Shown here in pieces: positions 25,899 to 35,305 of a DNA stretch of 64,000 nt (position 1 is its first letter; the number at the start of each line of letters is the position of its first letter). A program made the position numbers and the translations under genes. Source of the DNA: Candidatus Rubrivivax defluviihabitans (GTDB lineage: Bacteria; Pseudomonadota; Gammaproteobacteria; Burkholderiales; Burkholderiaceae_C). The DNA lies in the NCBI GenBank assembly GCA_016709385.1, contig JADJMW010000023.1:62001-126000 (forward strand). Reading direction: 5' to 3'. The notes below the pieces were generated by a model, which worked only from the letters and a program-made list of their open reading frames with translations, was not told where the DNA came from and searched no databases.

Positions 25899-26753
25899 AT
25901 GGCACGCATCACCGCCAGCGTCTTCACCAGCCACGTGCCGGCCATCGGCGCCGCGCTCGATCTCGGCAAGGACCACGAACCCTATTGGCAGAAGGTGTTC
26001 AGCGGCTACGACTTCTCCAAGCAGTGGATGAAGGAGAACCGGCCCGACGTCGTCTTCCTCGTCTACAACGACCATGCCAATGCCTTCAGCCTGGAGATGA
26101 TCCCCACCTTCGCCATCGGCACGGCGGCGGAGTTTCCCATCGCCGACGAGGGCTGGGGCCCGCGGCCGGTGCCCAAGGTCGTGGGCCACCCGGAACTGGC
26201 GTCGCATATCGCGCAAAGCGTGATCCAGGACGACTTCGACCTCACCATCGTCAACAAGATGGCCGTGGACCATGGCCTGACGGTGCCGTTGTCGCTGATG
26301 TGCGGCAAGCTCGACCCGCTGCGGGACGCCTGGCCTTGCCCGGTGATCCCGTTTGCGGTCAACGTGGTGCAGTATCCCGTACCGAGCGGCCGCCGTTGCT
26401 GGAACCTGGGCCGGGCCATCCGCAAGGCGGTGCAGAGCTTCGACGCCGACCTGAAGGTGCACATCTGGGGCACGGGCGGCATGAGCCACCAGTTGCAGGG
26501 TCCGCGCGCCGGGCTCATCAACGCCGAATGGGACAACCGCTTTCTCGACCGCCTGATCGCCGAGCCGGAGGAACTGGCCAAGGTGCCGCATATCGAGTAT
26601 GTGCGCGAGGCCGGCAGCGAGGGCATCGAACTCGTGATGTGGCTGATCGCCCGCGGCGCCATGAACGACGCACCGCCGCGCGTGCGCCACCGCTTCTTCC
26701 ACGTGCCGGCGTCGAATACCGCCGTTGGGCACCTGATCCTGGAGAACACATGA
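25899..26753 (+). CDS. pmdB: protocatechuate 4,5-dioxygenase, beta (catalytic) subunit
   Basis: 284 residues, LigB family. Iron ligands expected from LigB are visible: His12 in FTSHVPAIG, His59 in YNDHANAF, and a Glu in GSEGIELVMW near residue 240; the acid-base His lies in GGMSHQLQG. It cleaves protocatechuate between C4 and C5 with O2 to give 4-carboxy-2-hydroxymuconate-6-semialdehyde. Its stop overlaps the dehydrogenase start (ATGA). Confidence 0.95.
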   Translation: MARITASVFTSHVPAIGAALDLGKDHEPYWQKVFSGYDFSKQWMKENRPDVVFLVYNDHANAFSLEMIPTFAIGTAAEFPIADEGWGPRPVPKVVGHPELASHIAQSVIQDDFDLTIVNKMAVDHGLTVPLSLMCGKLDPLRDAWPCPVIPFAVNVVQYPVPSGRRCWNLGRAIRKAVQSFDADLKVHIWGTGGMSHQLQGPRAGLINAEWDNRFLDRLIAEPEELAKVPHIEYVREAGSEGIELVMWLIARGAMNDAPPRVRHRFFHVPASNTAVGHLILENT

Positions 26754-27697
26754 GCATCAAGGTCGCACTGGCGGGTGCCGGCGCCTTCGGCATCAAGCAC
26801 CTCGACGGCATCCGGCTGATCGACGGCGTGGAGGTGGTCTCGCTCGTCGGCCGCGAGCGCGACAAGACGCAGGCCGTCGCCGACCAATACGGCATCGGCC
26901 ATGTCGCCACCGACCTGTCCGAGAGCCTGGCGCTGAAGGAGGTCGACGCCGTCATCCTGTGCACGCCGACGCAGATGCACGCGTCGCAGGCCATGGCCTG
27001 CCTGCGTGCCGGCAAGCATGTGCAGGTGGAGATTCCGCTGGCGGATTCGCTGCGCGACGCCTATGCGGTGGCCGACCTGCAGCGGCAGACCGGCCTGGTG
27101 GCGATGTGCGGGCACACGCGGCGCTTCAACCCCAGCCACCAGTGGCTGCACCGCAGAATCAGCACCGGTGAATTCCGGCTGCAGCAACTGGACGTGCAGA
27201 CCTATTTCTTCCGCCGCAGCAACATGAATGCGCTGGGCCAGCCGCGCAGCTGGACCGACCACCTGCTGTGGCACCACGCGGCGCACACGGTGGACCTGTT
27301 TGCGTACCAATCCGGCAGCCCGACCGTGAAGGCCCACGCGGTGCAGGGGCCGATTCACCCGCAGCTGGGCATCGCCATGGACATGAGCATCCAGCTGCGG
27401 GCGGCCAACGGCGCCATCTGCACGCTGAGCCTGTCGTTCAACAACGACGGCCCGCTGGGCACCTTCTTCCGCTATATCGGCGACACCGGCACCTATATCG
27501 CGCGCTACGACGACCTGTTCACCGGCAAGGAAGAGAAGGTCGACGTCAGCGGCGTGGCCGTGTCGATGAACGGCATCGAACTGCAGGACCGCGAATTCTT
27601 CGCCGCCATCCGCGAAGGGCGAGAGCCCAACGCCAGCGTGGCGCAGGTGCTGCCTTGCTACGAGGTCCTGCACGACCTGGAGCGCCAGCTGGCCTGA
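26750..27697 (+). CDS. pmdC: 4-carboxy-2-hydroxymuconate-6-semialdehyde dehydrogenase
   Basis: 315 residues, Gfo/Idh/MocA fold. GAGAFG at 9-14 binds NAD(P), VEIPLADS occupies the place of the family EKP, and HHAAHTVDLF carries the catalytic His/Asp region, all as in LigC/PmdC. It oxidises the hemiacetal of the ring-cleavage product to 2-pyrone-4,6-dicarboxylate. It is the last gene of the operon; the convergent J-domain gene ends 31 bases downstream. Confidence 0.92.
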   Translation: MSIKVALAGAGAFGIKHLDGIRLIDGVEVVSLVGRERDKTQAVADQYGIGHVATDLSESLALKEVDAVILCTPTQMHASQAMACLRAGKHVQVEIPLADSLRDAYAVADLQRQTGLVAMCGHTRRFNPSHQWLHRRISTGEFRLQQLDVQTYFFRRSNMNALGQPRSWTDHLLWHHAAHTVDLFAYQSGSPTVKAHAVQGPIHPQLGIAMDMSIQLRAANGAICTLSLSFNNDGPLGTFFRYIGDTGTYIARYDDLFTGKEEKVDVSGVAVSMNGIELQDREFFAAIREGREPNASVAQVLPCYEVLHDLERQLA

Positions 27698-27728
27698 CGG
27701 CCGCGCCGGGGCGGCGCGTCAGAAGGGG

Positions 27729-28871
27729 TCAGAAGAAGAGGTCATCCAAGCCCGTGGCGCGCTGCTCGGCGCGCCACTGCTTGAGCTGCCGTTTCACCTG
27801 AGCGGCTTCGCCCTTGACCAGTTGCCGGTCGCGCTGCAACTGCGCCTGGGCGTAGGCGATCTCCCGCATCTCGTCCTTGATCAGCAGCTCCAGCCGCGCG
27901 GGGTCGAGCCGGCGCTCGACCATCAGCCCATAGCTGGCGCAGAAGGCGAGCTGGCGGTCGTCGATCTCGGCCTCCAGTTCCCGAAGTTGCTCCGCCAGCA
28001 CCTTGTTGAAGTGGCGCACCTGGTCGGCAGCCACGTTGGCGGCATGCGCCAGATCCACCTGCTCGATCTGCAGCTGCAGCTCCAGCAACGCCAGCAGGTC
28101 GCCGGCCTCGTAGGCCGTATTGGCACGCTGCATCAACGCGGTGCGCGAAGCGTGTTCGGCCGCCGGCACGCTGGCATGCACGCGGTCGGGGTGCAGCGCG
28201 CTCGCCAGCTTGCGGTAGACCTCGCGCACCGTCTGCGAGATGCGTTTGGCGTCTTCCTCGGCGCGCTTCTGCGCCGCAGTCTTGCGCGGCGGCTTGGGGC
28301 GCTTTCCGGGTTGCGCCGGCGACCCGTTCAGCGCCTCCTGCGCCCGTTGCACCTCGGCCATCTTCGCGCGAGCGCGGTGCATCAAATCCTCGGCCGTCTC
28401 GACCGGTTCGTCGCCGAGGTCCAGGCCCCCCATGGCCTCCAGCATGGCCTTCATCGAATTCAGGTGCAGCTGTTCCTCGCTGTCGAAGTCGAGCTCGGCG
28501 TGCCGGTTGTACAGCGCCTTCAATTCGGCGTCGGGTTCGCCGTCGCCGGCCGCGTCGAGCAGCGCACCGCAGACGTCGCAGATCATCTCCGACAGCGTCG
28601 CCGTGTCGGCCCTGGACCAGCGCTGTGCGCCCTGCAGGGCCTCCAGCTCGAAGGCCCAGGCCCGCCGCGCGGCCCTCAATTCCGCTTCCAGCGGCGCCAC
28701 CCGCGCCGCATGCGCCTGTGCGAACAAGGGCAACTGCTCCTGCCAGGCCTGCAGGCGCCGGCGTGCCTTGTCGATCTTGGCCAGGAGGGCCTGGAAACGC
28801 TTGTGCTCGGGCGAGGCGGGGCGCGCGGCGGCCGCGGCGATGTCTAGTTGGGTGCGGGTGGGCTTGGTCAT
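27729..28871 (-). CDS. coiled-coil protein with C-terminal J-domain-like segment
   Basis: 380 residues, strongly charged and largely helical. Residues 25-80 and 160-215 look like coiled coils. At 212-230 is ISQTVREVYRKLASALHPDR, whose HPD (227-229) and spacing match the J-domain loop, followed by a helix with QRANTAYEAGD. A Cys-x2-Cys pair occurs at 98-101. The C-terminal helices (240-380) resemble no motif I know. The J-like segment suggests an Hsp70 (DnaK) co-chaperone, but the usual G/F region and zinc fingers of DnaJ are missing. It is a single gene, divergent from the aldo/keto reductase gene. Confidence 0.65.
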   Translation of the reverse strand: MTKPTRTQLDIAAAAARPASPEHKRFQALLAKIDKARRRLQAWQEQLPLFAQAHAARVAPLEAELRAARRAWAFELEALQGAQRWSRADTATLSEMICDVCGALLDAAGDGEPDAELKALYNRHAELDFDSEEQLHLNSMKAMLEAMGGLDLGDEPVETAEDLMHRARAKMAEVQRAQEALNGSPAQPGKRPKPPRKTAAQKRAEEDAKRISQTVREVYRKLASALHPDRVHASVPAAEHASRTALMQRANTAYEAGDLLALLELQLQIEQVDLAHAANVAADQVRHFNKVLAEQLRELEAEIDDRQLAFCASYGLMVERRLDPARLELLIKDEMREIAYAQAQLQRDRQLVKGEAAQVKRQLKQWRAEQRATGLDDLFF

Positions 28872-28929
28872 GATCGGCCTGCATTCTCGCCGCACAATTC
28901 CAGCTCCGCACACGACGTTCATCGCCGGC

Positions 28930-29961
28930 ATGTCGACCCCACCGCCCCCTCCAGCAGGTTCTCGCGGCCCCAGAGTCCTGGGGCTCTTCCAGGTGCCCCC
29001 CATCGGCCTGGGCTGCATGAATTTGAGTCACGCCTACGGCACGCCGCCGCCGCCGGAGCTGGCCGAGAGGCTGCTGCTGGATGCCCTGGACCTGGGCGTG
29101 ACGCTGTTCGACACCGCGGCGCTGTACGGCTTCGGCGCCAACGAGACGCTGGTCGGCCGCGTGCTGAAAGCGCACCGCCAGCGCATCGTGCTGTGCAGCA
29201 AGGGCGGCATGGCCGGGGTGATGTTCGACGACGGCATGAAGCGGGTCATCGACGGCCGGCCCGAGACCCTTCGCCGCAACTGCGAAGACAGCCTGCGCCG
29301 GCTGCAGACCGAGGCCATCGACCTCTATTACCTGCACCGCTGGGACAAGCAGGTGCCCATCGAAGACAGCGTCGGCGAGATGGCGCGGCTGCTGCAGGAA
29401 GGCAAGGTGCGCGCACTCGGCCTGTCGGAGGTTTCGGCAGCGACGCTGAGGAAGGCCCATGCCGTGCACCCCATCGCCGCCGTGCAGAACGAATATTCGC
29501 TGTGGACACGCAATGCCGAGATCGCGGTGCTGGACGCCTGCCGCGAGATCGGCGCCGCCTTCGTGGCCTTCAGCCCGGTGGCGCGCGGCTTTCTCACGCG
29601 GGAGCCACCGGACGTGGGGTCGCTCGACGCCAAGGACATCCGCCGCGGCATGCCGCGTTTCCACCCCGAGCCCTATGCCGCCAACCTGCGCCTGCTGCCG
29701 GCCTACCAGGCCATCGCCGCCGAGGTCGGCTGCACGCCGGCGCAGCTGGCGCTGGCCTGGCTGCTGGCACGCGGCGAGCAGGTGATTCCGATTCCCGGCA
29801 CGTCGAAGATCGAGCACCTGCGCGACAACCTCGGCGCCGCGACCGTGGTCCTGAGGCCCGAGATCGTGAGCCGGCTCGACGCGCTCATCAACCAGCACAC
29901 CGTGGCCGGCGAGCGTTACGGCGCGCAGTCGTCGGCCGAGGTGGACACCGAGACCTTCTGA
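28930..29961 (+). CDS. aldo/keto reductase
   Basis: 343 residues with the complete AKR tetrad: Asp61 and Tyr66 in FDTAALYG, Lys91 in CSKGG, and His136 in YYLHRWD. The C-terminal IPIPGTSKIEHLRDN is the NADPH 2'-phosphate-binding loop. It reduces aldehydes or ketones with NADPH; the YghZ/Tas-like length fits AKR11-13 types. Its TGA is followed directly by the ATG of the MaoC-like gene, so the two are probably co-translated. Confidence 0.9.
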   Translation: MSTPPPPPAGSRGPRVLGLFQVPPIGLGCMNLSHAYGTPPPPELAERLLLDALDLGVTLFDTAALYGFGANETLVGRVLKAHRQRIVLCSKGGMAGVMFDDGMKRVIDGRPETLRRNCEDSLRRLQTEAIDLYYLHRWDKQVPIEDSVGEMARLLQEGKVRALGLSEVSAATLRKAHAVHPIAAVQNEYSLWTRNAEIAVLDACREIGAAFVAFSPVARGFLTREPPDVGSLDAKDIRRGMPRFHPEPYAANLRLLPAYQAIAAEVGCTPAQLALAWLLARGEQVIPIPGTSKIEHLRDNLGAATVVLRPEIVSRLDALINQHTVAGERYGAQSSAEVDTETF

Positions 29962-30816
29962 ATGAACGCAGCCCCCGACCTGCGCGCGTGGATCGGCCGC
30001 ACTGAAACCTTGCGCGACACCATCGACCCGACCCCGGTGGCCGCACTCGCGGCCACGCTCGACCACCCCGCCGCGCCGGTGCCGCCGGGCACGCCGCTGC
30101 CACCGCTGTGGCACTGGCTCTACTTCCTGCCCCTGCACCGGCAGAGCGAGCTCGGCCCCGACGGCCACGCCCGGCGCGGCGGCTTCCTGCCGCCTGTGCC
30201 GCTGCCGCGGCGCATGTGGGCCGGCAGCCAGTTCGAATTCCGCTCGCCCGTCCGGGTGGGCGATGGCGTCCAACGCCTGTCCACCATCGAAGACGTGACG
30301 AGCAAGACCGGCCGCAGCGGCGCGCTGGTCTTCGTGAAGGTGCGGCACGAACTGCGCTGCAATGGCGCCGCGCAGCCGGCGCTGGTGGAATGGCACGACA
30401 TCGTCTACCGGGAAGCGAAGCCGCCCGGCGCCGCCGAACCCCCGCCGCAGCCGGCACCGCAGCGCGCGGCCTGGCAGCGCGAGATCGTGCCCGACGAGGT
30501 GCTGCTGTTCCGCTACAGCGCGCTCACCTTCAATGGCCACCGCATCCATTACGACCGCCGCTACGTGACGGAGGTCGAGGGCTACCCGGGCCTGGTCGTG
30601 CACGGCCCGCTGATCGCCACGCTGCTGCTGGACCTGCTGCACCGGCAGTTGCCGCAGGCCGACGTGGCGGCCTTCCGCTTCCGCGCCGTGCGGCCCACCT
30701 TCGACGGTCAGCCATTCCGCATCGACGGCGCACGCGACGGCCTCACCGTGCGGCTGTGGGCGCAGGACCACGAGGGCTGGCTGACGATGGACGCCGTGGC
30801 CACGCTGCGCGCCTGA
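29962..30816 (+). CDS. MaoC-like double-hotdog hydratase (mesaconyl-C4-CoA hydratase / HTD2-like)
   Basis: 284 residues with two hotdog halves. The first has WHWLYFLPLHRQSELGPDGH and PLPRRMWAG, shared with mesaconyl-C4-CoA hydratase and fungal HTD2. The second has FRYSALTFNGHRIHYD with the catalytic-type His/Asp, then GLVVHGPLIATLL. It probably hydrates an enoyl-CoA or mesaconyl-CoA-type thioester. It is coupled to the aldo/keto reductase gene; the pairing does not fix the substrate. Confidence 0.82.
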   Translation: MNAAPDLRAWIGRTETLRDTIDPTPVAALAATLDHPAAPVPPGTPLPPLWHWLYFLPLHRQSELGPDGHARRGGFLPPVPLPRRMWAGSQFEFRSPVRVGDGVQRLSTIEDVTSKTGRSGALVFVKVRHELRCNGAAQPALVEWHDIVYREAKPPGAAEPPPQPAPQRAAWQREIVPDEVLLFRYSALTFNGHRIHYDRRYVTEVEGYPGLVVHGPLIATLLLDLLHRQLPQADVAAFRFRAVRPTFDGQPFRIDGARDGLTVRLWAQDHEGWLTMDAVATLRA

Positions 30817-30878
30817 GGGGGTTGTCGCCGGCGTGCCGTCCGGCGCCGTCCCGGCACGAGCGGGGCACAATCGCGGCC

Positions 30879-30908
30879 CTTGAAAGGGCCCGGGTGTGAC
30901 CCCACCAT
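30879..30908 (+). promoter_or_regulatory. sigma-32 heat-shock promoter of htpG
   Basis: CTTGAAA (30879-30885), 14 bases, then CCCCACCAT (30900-30908) closely match the sigma-32 consensus CTTGAAA-N(11-16)-CCCCATNT. The site lies about 70 bases before the htpG start codon. Confidence 0.75.
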
Positions 30909-30977
30909 CCCCAGGTCCATTGGTTCTTCGCCGCGGCCAGCCCCGGCCGCCTGCCCCACCCACGCACACCCACGATC

Positions 30978-32846
30978 ATGGAAAAACAAACCCTGTCATT
31001 CCAGGCCGAGGTCAAGCAGATCCTGCACCTCGTCACCCATTCGCTTTATTCCAACAAGGAGATCTTCCTGCGCGAGCTGGTGTCCAACGCGTCGGACGCC
31101 TGCGACAAGCTGCGTTTCGAGGCGCTGGACCGGCCCGAGCTGTTCGAGGACGCACCGAACCTGGAGGTGCGCGTCTGGTACGACGACCAGGCCAAGACCA
31201 TCACCATCCGCGACAACGGCATCGGCATGAGCGCCGAGGAAGCCGTGCAGCACCTGGGCACCATCGCCAAGAGCGGCACGCGCGAATTCATGGCCGCGCT
31301 GGAAGGCGAGAAGAAGAAGGACGCCAACCTGATCGGCCAGTTCGGCGTCGGCTTCTATTCGGGCTTCATCGTCGCCGACCGCATCACGGTGGAGTCGCGC
31401 CGCGCCGGCCTGGACGCCGGCCATGGCGTGCGCTGGAGCAGCGAGGGCACGGGCGATTTCGAGGTCGAGACCATCGATCGCCCGGCCCGTGGCACCGACG
31501 TCATCCTGCACCTGCGCGAAGGCGAGGAGGAATGGCTCAGCGCCTGGAAGCTGAAGTCGATCATCGGCAAGTATTCCGACCACATCAGCCTGCCGATCCT
31601 GATGCCCAAGCAGCAATGGGACGAGGAAAGGAAGGAGCAGGTCACCACCGACGAGTGGGAGCCGGTGAACAAGGCCGCCGCGCTGTGGACACGCAGCAAG
31701 AGCGACGTCACCGACGCCCAGTACCAGGAGTTCTACAAGCAGATCAGCTACGACAGCGAGCCGCCGCTGGCCTATACGCACAACCGCGTGGAGGGCCGCA
31801 CCGAGTACACGCAGCTGCTGTACGTGCCGGCCAAGGCGCCGTTCGACCTGTGGAACCGCGACAAGCGCGGCGGCGTCAAGCTCTACGTCAAGCGCGTCTT
31901 CATCATGGACGACGCCGAGGCGCTGATGCCGGTGTACCTGCGCTTCGTGAAGGGCGTGATCGACAGCGCCGACCTGCCGCTGAACGTGAGCCGCGAACTG
32001 CTGCAGGAGAGCCGCGACGTCAAGGCCATCCGCGAAGGCTGCACCAAGCGCGTGCTGTCGATGCTGGAAGACGTGGCCGAGAACCAGAAGGACAAATACG
32101 CCGAGTTCTGGACCCAGTTCGGCGCCGTGCTCAAGGAAGGCATCGGCGAGGACCACGCCAACCAGGAGCGGCTGGCCAAGCTGCTGCGTTTCGCGTCCAC
32201 GCACGCCGACAGCGGCGTCAGCCTCGCCGACTACGTGGGCCGCATGAAGGAAGGCCAGGAGGCCATCTACGTCATCACCGCCGACACGCTGGCGGCAGCC
32301 AAGGGCAGCCCGCAACTGGAGGTGTTCCGCAAGAAGGGCATCGAGGTGCTGCTGCTGGTGGATCGCGTCGACGAGTGGATGCTGAGCCACCTGTACGAAT
32401 TCGACGGCAAGCCGCTGCAGAGCGTGGCCAAGGGCGGTGTCGACCTCGGCAAGCTGCAGGACGAGGAAGAGAAGAAGCAGGCCGAGCAGACCGCCGAGGC
32501 CTTCAAGCCGGTGCTCGAGCGCTTGAAGATCTCGCTGGCCGACCGTGCCAAGGACGTGCGCACGACGACGCGGCTGGTCGATTCACCGGCCTGCATCGTC
32601 GTCGACGAGCACGACATGAGCTCGCACCTGGCGCGGCTGCTCAAGCAGGCCGGGCAGGACGCACCCAAGGGCAAGCCGATCCTGGAGGTCAACCCGGCGC
32701 ACGCGCTGCTCAAGAGACTGGAGGCCAGCGAGCAATTCGACGACCTGGCGCAGATCCTCTTCGACCAGGCGCTGCTGGCCGAAGGCGGGCAACTGGAAGA
32801 CCCTGCCGCTTACGTGCAGCGCGTCAACAAGCTGCTCGCGGCCTGA
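30978..32846 (+). CDS. htpG: HtpG (bacterial Hsp90) chaperone
   Basis: 622 residues, normal HtpG length. The N-terminal ATPase domain has ELVSNASDACDKLRF, DNGIGMS and GQFGVGFYS, the GHKL nucleotide-binding motifs. The middle domain carries the SRELLQESRDVKAI catalytic-loop segment, and the C-terminal dimerisation part ends PAAYVQRVNKLL. It is an ATP-driven cytosolic chaperone. The heat-shock promoter upstream explains its likely regulation. Confidence 0.97.
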   Translation: MEKQTLSFQAEVKQILHLVTHSLYSNKEIFLRELVSNASDACDKLRFEALDRPELFEDAPNLEVRVWYDDQAKTITIRDNGIGMSAEEAVQHLGTIAKSGTREFMAALEGEKKKDANLIGQFGVGFYSGFIVADRITVESRRAGLDAGHGVRWSSEGTGDFEVETIDRPARGTDVILHLREGEEEWLSAWKLKSIIGKYSDHISLPILMPKQQWDEERKEQVTTDEWEPVNKAAALWTRSKSDVTDAQYQEFYKQISYDSEPPLAYTHNRVEGRTEYTQLLYVPAKAPFDLWNRDKRGGVKLYVKRVFIMDDAEALMPVYLRFVKGVIDSADLPLNVSRELLQESRDVKAIREGCTKRVLSMLEDVAENQKDKYAEFWTQFGAVLKEGIGEDHANQERLAKLLRFASTHADSGVSLADYVGRMKEGQEAIYVITADTLAAAKGSPQLEVFRKKGIEVLLLVDRVDEWMLSHLYEFDGKPLQSVAKGGVDLGKLQDEEEKKQAEQTAEAFKPVLERLKISLADRAKDVRTTTRLVDSPACIVVDEHDMSSHLARLLKQAGQDAPKGKPILEVNPAHALLKRLEASEQFDDLAQILFDQALLAEGGQLEDPAAYVQRVNKLLAA

Positions 32847-32999
32847 GAAGTCGCGCGAGTCGACACCGCGCGTCCCTGGTAACGCCATGACCCGTCGGCT
32901 CCGGGCGGGCTACAGTGCGGTGCACCGCGTTGCCGCAACGAGCCGGGGGCCGCGCGGCGCGAGTCATTGCCCGAGCCGGGCTCGGTTGCGGAGGTGCAC

Positions 33000-33386
33000 A
33001 TGAGACGAGTCACAGGCATCGGCGGCATCTTCTTCCAGGCGCGCGACCCTGCGGCGCTGCGCGCCTGGTACCAGAAGCACCTGGGTGTGGACGTACAGGA
33101 CTGGGGCGGCGCCGCTTTCACGTGGACCGACGCCGAAGGCCAGCCGACCGGCGGTACCACGATCTGGAGTATCGGTGAGGCTGCGGGCGATCATTTCGCG
33201 CCCAGCACGGCCCCCTTCATGGTGAACTACCGCGTTGCCGACTTGGCTGCGCTGGTTGCGGCCTTGAAGGCCGAGGGCTGCGACGTGCTCGAGAAGACCG
33301 AGGACTCGGAGTACGGGAAATTCGCCTGGGTGATGGACCTCGAAGGCCACAAGGTCGAACTCTGGGAGCCGCCGCCCGGCCAATGA
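33000..33386 (+). CDS. VOC (glyoxalase/bleomycin-resistance fold) family protein
   Basis: 128 residues from an ATG with GGAGG upstream. Two beta-alpha-beta-beta-beta modules: GGIFFQARDPAALRAWYQKHLG and a second ending FAWVMDLEGHKVELWEP, where the last Glu is a usual metal ligand. The first-module His is replaced (GIFFQA), so metal binding may be incomplete. The function (isomerase, dioxygenase or binding) cannot be told from sequence. Confidence 0.85.
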   Translation: MRRVTGIGGIFFQARDPAALRAWYQKHLGVDVQDWGGAAFTWTDAEGQPTGGTTIWSIGEAAGDHFAPSTAPFMVNYRVADLAALVAALKAEGCDVLEKTEDSEYGKFAWVMDLEGHKVELWEPPPGQ

Positions 33387-33413
33387 CACCCGGCTGGGGG
33401 CGGACCGGCGGCT

Positions 33414-34418
33414 TCAGTCCGCCATCGCCTCGATCTGCTCGCGCAGTTGCGTCGTCTGCTGGTTCCAATAGGCCGCGGTGCCGAAGAACGGAAAGTGGAT
33501 CGGGAAGGTGGGGTCGCCCCAGCGTTCGGCCAGCCAGGCGCTGTGGCGCACCATGCGCAGCGTGCGCAACGGCTCGATGAGCCGGCGTTCACGGTCGTCG
33601 AAATCGCTGAATTGTTCGTAGCCCGCCAGCAGCGTTTTCAGCTGCTGCGCCATCGTCGCGGCGTCGCCCGAGACCAGCATCCACAGGTCCTGCACGGCCG
33701 GGCCTTGCATGGCGTCGTCCAGGTCCACCACGTTCGGACCAGTGTCGCGCCACAGCACGTTGCCGCGGTGGCAGTCGCCGTGCAGGCGCAGCGTAGCCAG
33801 CGGCTGGGCGGCGTCGAAGGCGGCGGCCACCGCGCCCAGCGCCCGCTCGCAGGCGTCCTTCCAGGCCGGCAGTTCGGTGGGCGGCACGAAGTTGCCCTGC
33901 AGCAGCAGCGACATGGCGCGCTGGCCGTCGGCGCGGGGATTCAGGTGGTGCCGGTGCAGGAACGGCCGCCACCGGCCGACCGCGTGCAGGCGGCCGATGA
34001 AGCGGCCGATGCGCTCCAGCGTGGCCGGGTCCTCGAGTTCGGGTTCACGGCCGGCGCAGCGCTCGGCCACGGCAAAGCGGTGCGTGGCGCCGTCGACGCT
34101 GTGGCAGGCCAGCGTGGGCGGGTCGCCGTGCAGCACCAGGCCCGGTGTTGCGGCCACGTCTTGCAGCACCAGCGGCGGCACCACCGAAACCTCGGCGGCG
34201 GCCAGTTCCAGCGCGAAGGCGTGCTCCTCGACGATCTGCGCGTCGCTCCAGCGCCCCGGCCGGTAGAACTTGGCCACCACCGCGCGGCCGTCCTCCAGGA
34301 AGACCTGGAAGACGCGGTTTTCATACGAATTGAGCTGCAGGATGCGGCCGTCGCCGCGCAGGCCCACCGCGTCCAGCGAATCCAGAACCCGGCGTGGCGT
34401 CAGGTTGGAATAGTTCAC
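33414..34418 (-). CDS. srkA: SrkA/YihE-type stress-response Ser/Thr kinase
   Basis: 334 residues from a GTG at 34418 that directly follows the upstream stop codon. This is an aminoglycoside-phosphotransferase-like kinase: a Lys in VVAKFYRPGRW, the catalytic loop LHGDCHRGNVLW and the metal-binding VDLDDAMQGPAVQDLW are all intact. E. coli SrkA counteracts MazEF-type toxicity and envelope stress. It is probably co-transcribed with the DUF2726 gene. Confidence 0.9.
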   Translation of the reverse strand: MNYSNLTPRRVLDSLDAVGLRGDGRILQLNSYENRVFQVFLEDGRAVVAKFYRPGRWSDAQIVEEHAFALELAAAEVSVVPPLVLQDVAATPGLVLHGDPPTLACHSVDGATHRFAVAERCAGREPELEDPATLERIGRFIGRLHAVGRWRPFLHRHHLNPRADGQRAMSLLLQGNFVPPTELPAWKDACERALGAVAAAFDAAQPLATLRLHGDCHRGNVLWRDTGPNVVDLDDAMQGPAVQDLWMLVSGDAATMAQQLKTLLAGYEQFSDFDDRERRLIEPLRTLRMVRHSAWLAERWGDPTFPIHFPFFGTAAYWNQQTTQLREQIEAMAD

Positions 34419-35186
34419 TCAGTGCCGGACCGGCGCCACGGGGGTGTCGACGACGACACCGCCCACGTCGTCGGGCGCGTCGGGCACCTCGCGCATCGAC
34501 AGGCCCGGCCGCAGGTTGCCGAAGGTGCTGGGCATGCCATCGGACCCGCGGCCCTCGACACCGAAGAAGGAGTCCTGCATGAAGCCCGAGTCCTGCCACA
34601 GCGTGGTGCGCTCGCGCCGTCGCGACCCCCCGGGATGGACCATGAAGCCGCGCGGAGGCGGCGCCGTCGGTGCCGGGTGAGGGCCGCGTGCCGCAGCGCC
34701 GCCGGTCTGCGGCACCATCAGCTGCAACTCGGCCACCGACGGCAGGTGGTCCACCGGGCAGCGCAGATAGCGCACGCGGCACGCGGCCAGCACCGACTGC
34801 TTGATCTGCATGGCGCGGCGCGAATCGCCACGTTCGTTGTCCAGGTCGATCGCCGCCAGCACGCGGCCGTTGGCGCTGCAGATGGCAAATGTCACGTTCA
34901 GCGAACCGAGCAGCTGGTACCAGAAGCGCACCTCGCTGGGATCGGTGGGCTGGCTGAAGCGCACCAGCGGCAGCTTGGACAGCACGATGTGGTGCGGCAG
35001 CGCCTCGCGCAGTTGGCGGTAGACGCGCCGCTCGTCGCTGCTGAAGACGGGGCGCGCCGTCAGCGTCCATTCGGTGGGCAGCGGCCTCGAGCGCGGCCGC
35101 CGCTGCTGCAGCAGCCACAACACCGCCGCCGCGACCAGAAGCGCCAGCGATATCGATGCCAGGACCCAGGGAAGTGTCTGCTGCAT
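34419..35186 (-). CDS. membrane-anchored DUF2726 protein
   Basis: 255 residues. One N-terminal transmembrane helix (about 7-25) is followed by a basic RRPRSRPLP stretch and a DUF2726-like nuclease-fold domain (about 30-155), which contains AICSANGRVLAAIDLD and RYLRCPVDHLPSV. The C-terminal hundred residues are Pro/Gly-rich and probably disordered. DUF2726 is related to restriction-endonuclease-like folds, but no complete active site could be confirmed. Its stop abuts the srkA GTG. The start could also be 48 nt upstream at 35234. Confidence 0.7.
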   Translation of the reverse strand: MQQTLPWVLASISLALLVAAAVLWLLQQRRPRSRPLPTEWTLTARPVFSSDERRVYRQLREALPHHIVLSKLPLVRFSQPTDPSEVRFWYQLLGSLNVTFAICSANGRVLAAIDLDNERGDSRRAMQIKQSVLAACRVRYLRCPVDHLPSVAELQLMVPQTGGAAARGPHPAPTAPPPRGFMVHPGGSRRRERTTLWQDSGFMQDSFFGVEGRGSDGMPSTFGNLRPGLSMREVPDAPDDVGGVVVDTPVAPVRH

Positions 35187-35305
35187 GAACGGCGTGGATA
35201 GGCGGCTGCCGGCCGGCAAGCGCAGGCCAGGCAAAGGAGTAGGACGGGGATGTTACATGCCCGTGTCCCCGCCAGACCCCCGCGTTTGCGGGTCAGAGGC
35301 GCTGT

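Noticed and set aside
28930..30816. Aldo/keto reductase plus MaoC gene as part of the protocatechuate operon
   Set aside because: They are separated from it by a convergent minus-strand gene and have no matching step in that pathway.
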